A DNA stretch of 7,740 bases. Source: Rhodocyclaceae bacterium. GTDB lineage: Bacteria > Pseudomonadota > Gammaproteobacteria > Burkholderiales > Rhodocyclaceae. Of this stretch, positions 6,553-7,740 are shown one piece after another. Position 1 is the stretch's first letter. Each line of letters starts with the position of its first letter. Both the position numbers and the translations under genes were made by a program. The stretch spans positions 1 through 7,740 of the forward strand of contig PNJM01000126.1 in NCBI GenBank assembly GCA_013821865.1, read 5' to 3'. A model generated the notes under the pieces. The model had not been told where the DNA came from and ran no database searches. It saw only the letters and a program-made list of their open reading frames with translations.

Positions 6553-6578
6553 GCCGGTTGGCGCCGGTTGTTGAACCG
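6553..6578. repeat. Direct repeats with overlapping dyad upstream of the pilB promoter candidate
   Basis: GCCGGTTG occurs at 6553-6560 and again at 6563-6570, a 10-bp period matching one DNA turn. The second copy overlaps the inverted repeat CGGTT-N4-AACCG (6565-6578). The block lies about 44-61 bp upstream of the predicted pilB transcription start, where an activator commonly binds. The repeats are seen directly; an operator role is a guess. Confidence 0.35.
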
Positions 6579-6624
6579 AAACCCTACGACCGGAGGAAGC
6601 TCCTGCGGGACGGCCCTCTCATTA

Positions 6625-7740
6625 TCAGGCTGCCGGACGGAACAGGCGCACCGTTTTCACCATGCGATCCTGTGTCTGCACGATTTCCATTGGCACCTCG
6701 GCGATTTTCACGGAGACGCCGGCTTCGGGTATGTCGCGGAAATGCTCGAGAATGAGCCCGTTGAGCGTTTTCGGCCCATCCAGAGGAAGCTCGAGGCCAA
6801 GGGCACGATTCAGTTCGCGCAGGTTGCGGCTGCCATCGGCCAACACGCTGTCGTTATTGTCCCAGGCGAGCTTGCCCCCGCCCGGCATCGTCGAGGTGAA
6901 TTTGCCGATCAGTTCCTCGATGATGTCTTCCAGGGTCACCAGGCCCTGGATCTCGCCATACTCGTCCACCACCATGCCAATGCGCTCCCTGTTTTCCTGG
7001 AAGAACTGCAACTGCGTATAGACCGGCGTGGCGGCGGGGATGAAATACGGGTTGGCGAGCTGTTCGCGCAGGCTTTCCTTGTCCAGTTCCTCGGCAAGCA
7101 ATATCGCCAGCAGGCGGCGCTGGTGCAGGATGCCGACCATATTGTTGAGGTCGCCCGAATAGGCCGGCAGCCGGCTGTGATAGCTCGTCGCCAGCTGGGT
7201 GCGGATATCCTTGATCGGCGCGTCGAGATTGATGGTCTCGATGGCGCCGCGCGGGGTCATGATGTCCTCGACCGTGATGTTTTCCAGGTCGAACAGATTG
7301 AGCAGAATGGATTGGTGCTGGCGCGGGATGAAATGGCCGGCCTCGAGCACGAGTGTGCGCAGTTCCTCGGGCGAGAGCCGGGGCGCTTCGCTGCCCGCTT
7401 TCGGGCGCAGCCCGGTAATCCCGAGCAGTCCGCTGACAAACAGGTTGACGAACCATACGACCGGTTGGAACAGGCGCAGCAGCGGCGCCAGCAGGAAGCT
7501 CACCGCGGGGGCCAGGCGGTCGGCACGGGAGGCGCCGATCACCTTCGGCGTGATCTCGGCGAACACCAGGATGAGGAATGTGACGACCAGCGTGCCGACG
7601 CCGAGGGCCCACTCCTGCTCGCCGAAGAGTTCGATCGCGATCACGCTGACCAGAGTTGCCGCCGCCGCGTTGATCAGGTTGTTGAAGAGCAGGATCACGC
7701 CCAGCAGCTTCTCGGTCCTGGCCAGAAGATCCAGGGCCAG
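6625..7740 (-). CDS. CNNM/CBS-domain HlyC/CorC-family transporter (N-terminus cut by window)
   Basis: Inner-membrane protein of the CNNM/CorB (UPF0053, YfjD-like) family, implicated in Mg2+/Co2+ transport or resistance. The visible part is 371 residues and runs in frame to the window edge, so the true start lies outside (family members are about 410-440). A GTG at 7698 is internal, since family-like sequence (ARTEKLLGVILLFNNLINAA) spans it. Counting from the edge: the rest of the DUF21/CNNM transmembrane domain (about 1-115) includes the conserved EITPK (62-66); CBS domains follow, the first opening with VEDIMTPR (157-164), the second with MVVDEYGEIQGLVTLEDIIE; then the C-terminal CorC_HlyC domain ending near LFRPAA. 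Related betaproteobacteria, as I recall, also carry such a gene beside pilB. The 149-bp gap to pilB and a candidate promoter there suggest separate transcription. Haemolysin names for this family are historical; the transported ion cannot be read from sequence. Confidence 0.95.
   Translation of the reverse strand: MALDLLARTEKLLGVILLFNNLINAAAATLVSVIAIELFGEQEWALGVGTLVVTFLILVFAEITPKVIGASRADRLAPAVSFLLAPLLRLFQPVVWFVNLFVSGLLGITGLRPKAGSEAPRLSPEELRTLVLEAGHFIPRQHQSILLNLFDLENITVEDIMTPRGAIETINLDAPIKDIRTQLATSYHSRLPAYSGDLNNMVGILHQRRLLAILLAEELDKESLREQLANPYFIPAATPVYTQLQFFQENRERIGMVVDEYGEIQGLVTLEDIIEELIGKFTSTMPGGGKLAWDNNDSVLADGSRNLRELNRALGLELPLDGPKTLNGLILEHFRDIPEAGVSVKIAEVPMEIVQTQDRMVKTVRLFRPAA

Noticed and set aside
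7698..7698. GTG at 7698 as the true start of the CNNM-family gene
   Set aside because: The frame continues to the window edge with conserved family sequence (ARTEKLLGV), so the gene simply begins outside the window.
1..7740. Mobile element, phage, CRISPR, toxin-antitoxin or defence system
   Set aside because: No transposase, integrase, long repeats, spaced repeat array, tRNA or unexplained gap was seen; every stretch over 300 bases is accounted for by core genes.

Overview
The window is a compact, GC-rich stretch of bacterial chromosome with strong G/C preference at third codon positions. All seven recognisable genes lie on the minus strand, so transcription runs from high to low coordinates. 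The PilB, PilC, PilD and AspRS sequences and the gene order (CorB/CNNM-type transporter, then pilB-pilC-pilD) point to a betaproteobacterium, possibly near Rhodocyclales/Nitrosomonadales. That placement is inference from remembered family sequences, not from a search. Both edge genes are cut by the window.

Layout in transcription order. (1) 7740-6625: a CNNM/CBS-domain membrane protein of the HlyC/CorC (CorB) family, with its N-terminus outside the window. (2) 6475-3523: pilB and pilC, the type IV pilus extension ATPase and inner-membrane platform protein, separated by only 10 bp. (3) 3409-2558: pilD, the prepilin peptidase/N-methyltransferase, after a 113-bp gap rich in hairpins. (4) 2431-2156: a small FmdB-type zinc-ribbon protein with a GTG start and its own good promoter candidate. 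(5) 2159-1539: a DUF502 membrane protein overlapping the previous gene by 4 bp (ATGA). (6) 1498-1: aspS, aspartyl-tRNA synthetase, lacking its C-terminal part because of the window edge.

The functional groups are type IV pilus biogenesis (PilB powers assembly, PilC is the membrane platform, PilD matures the pilins) and a probable fmdB-DUF502-aspS transcription unit. No pilin gene is present here. No stretch of more than 300 bases lacks a gene; the three larger gaps (6476-6624, 3410-3522, 2432-2557) hold candidate promoters and hairpins.

I found no mobile element, CRISPR array, tRNA/rRNA or evidence of a new defence or biosynthetic system. The points most worth a second look are an AspRS whose anticodon-domain residues look non-discriminating, the uncharacterised DUF502 protein coupled to FmdB and next to aspS, and the structured pilC-pilD gap, where a perfect dyad fills a 19-bp spacer between promoter-like hexamers.
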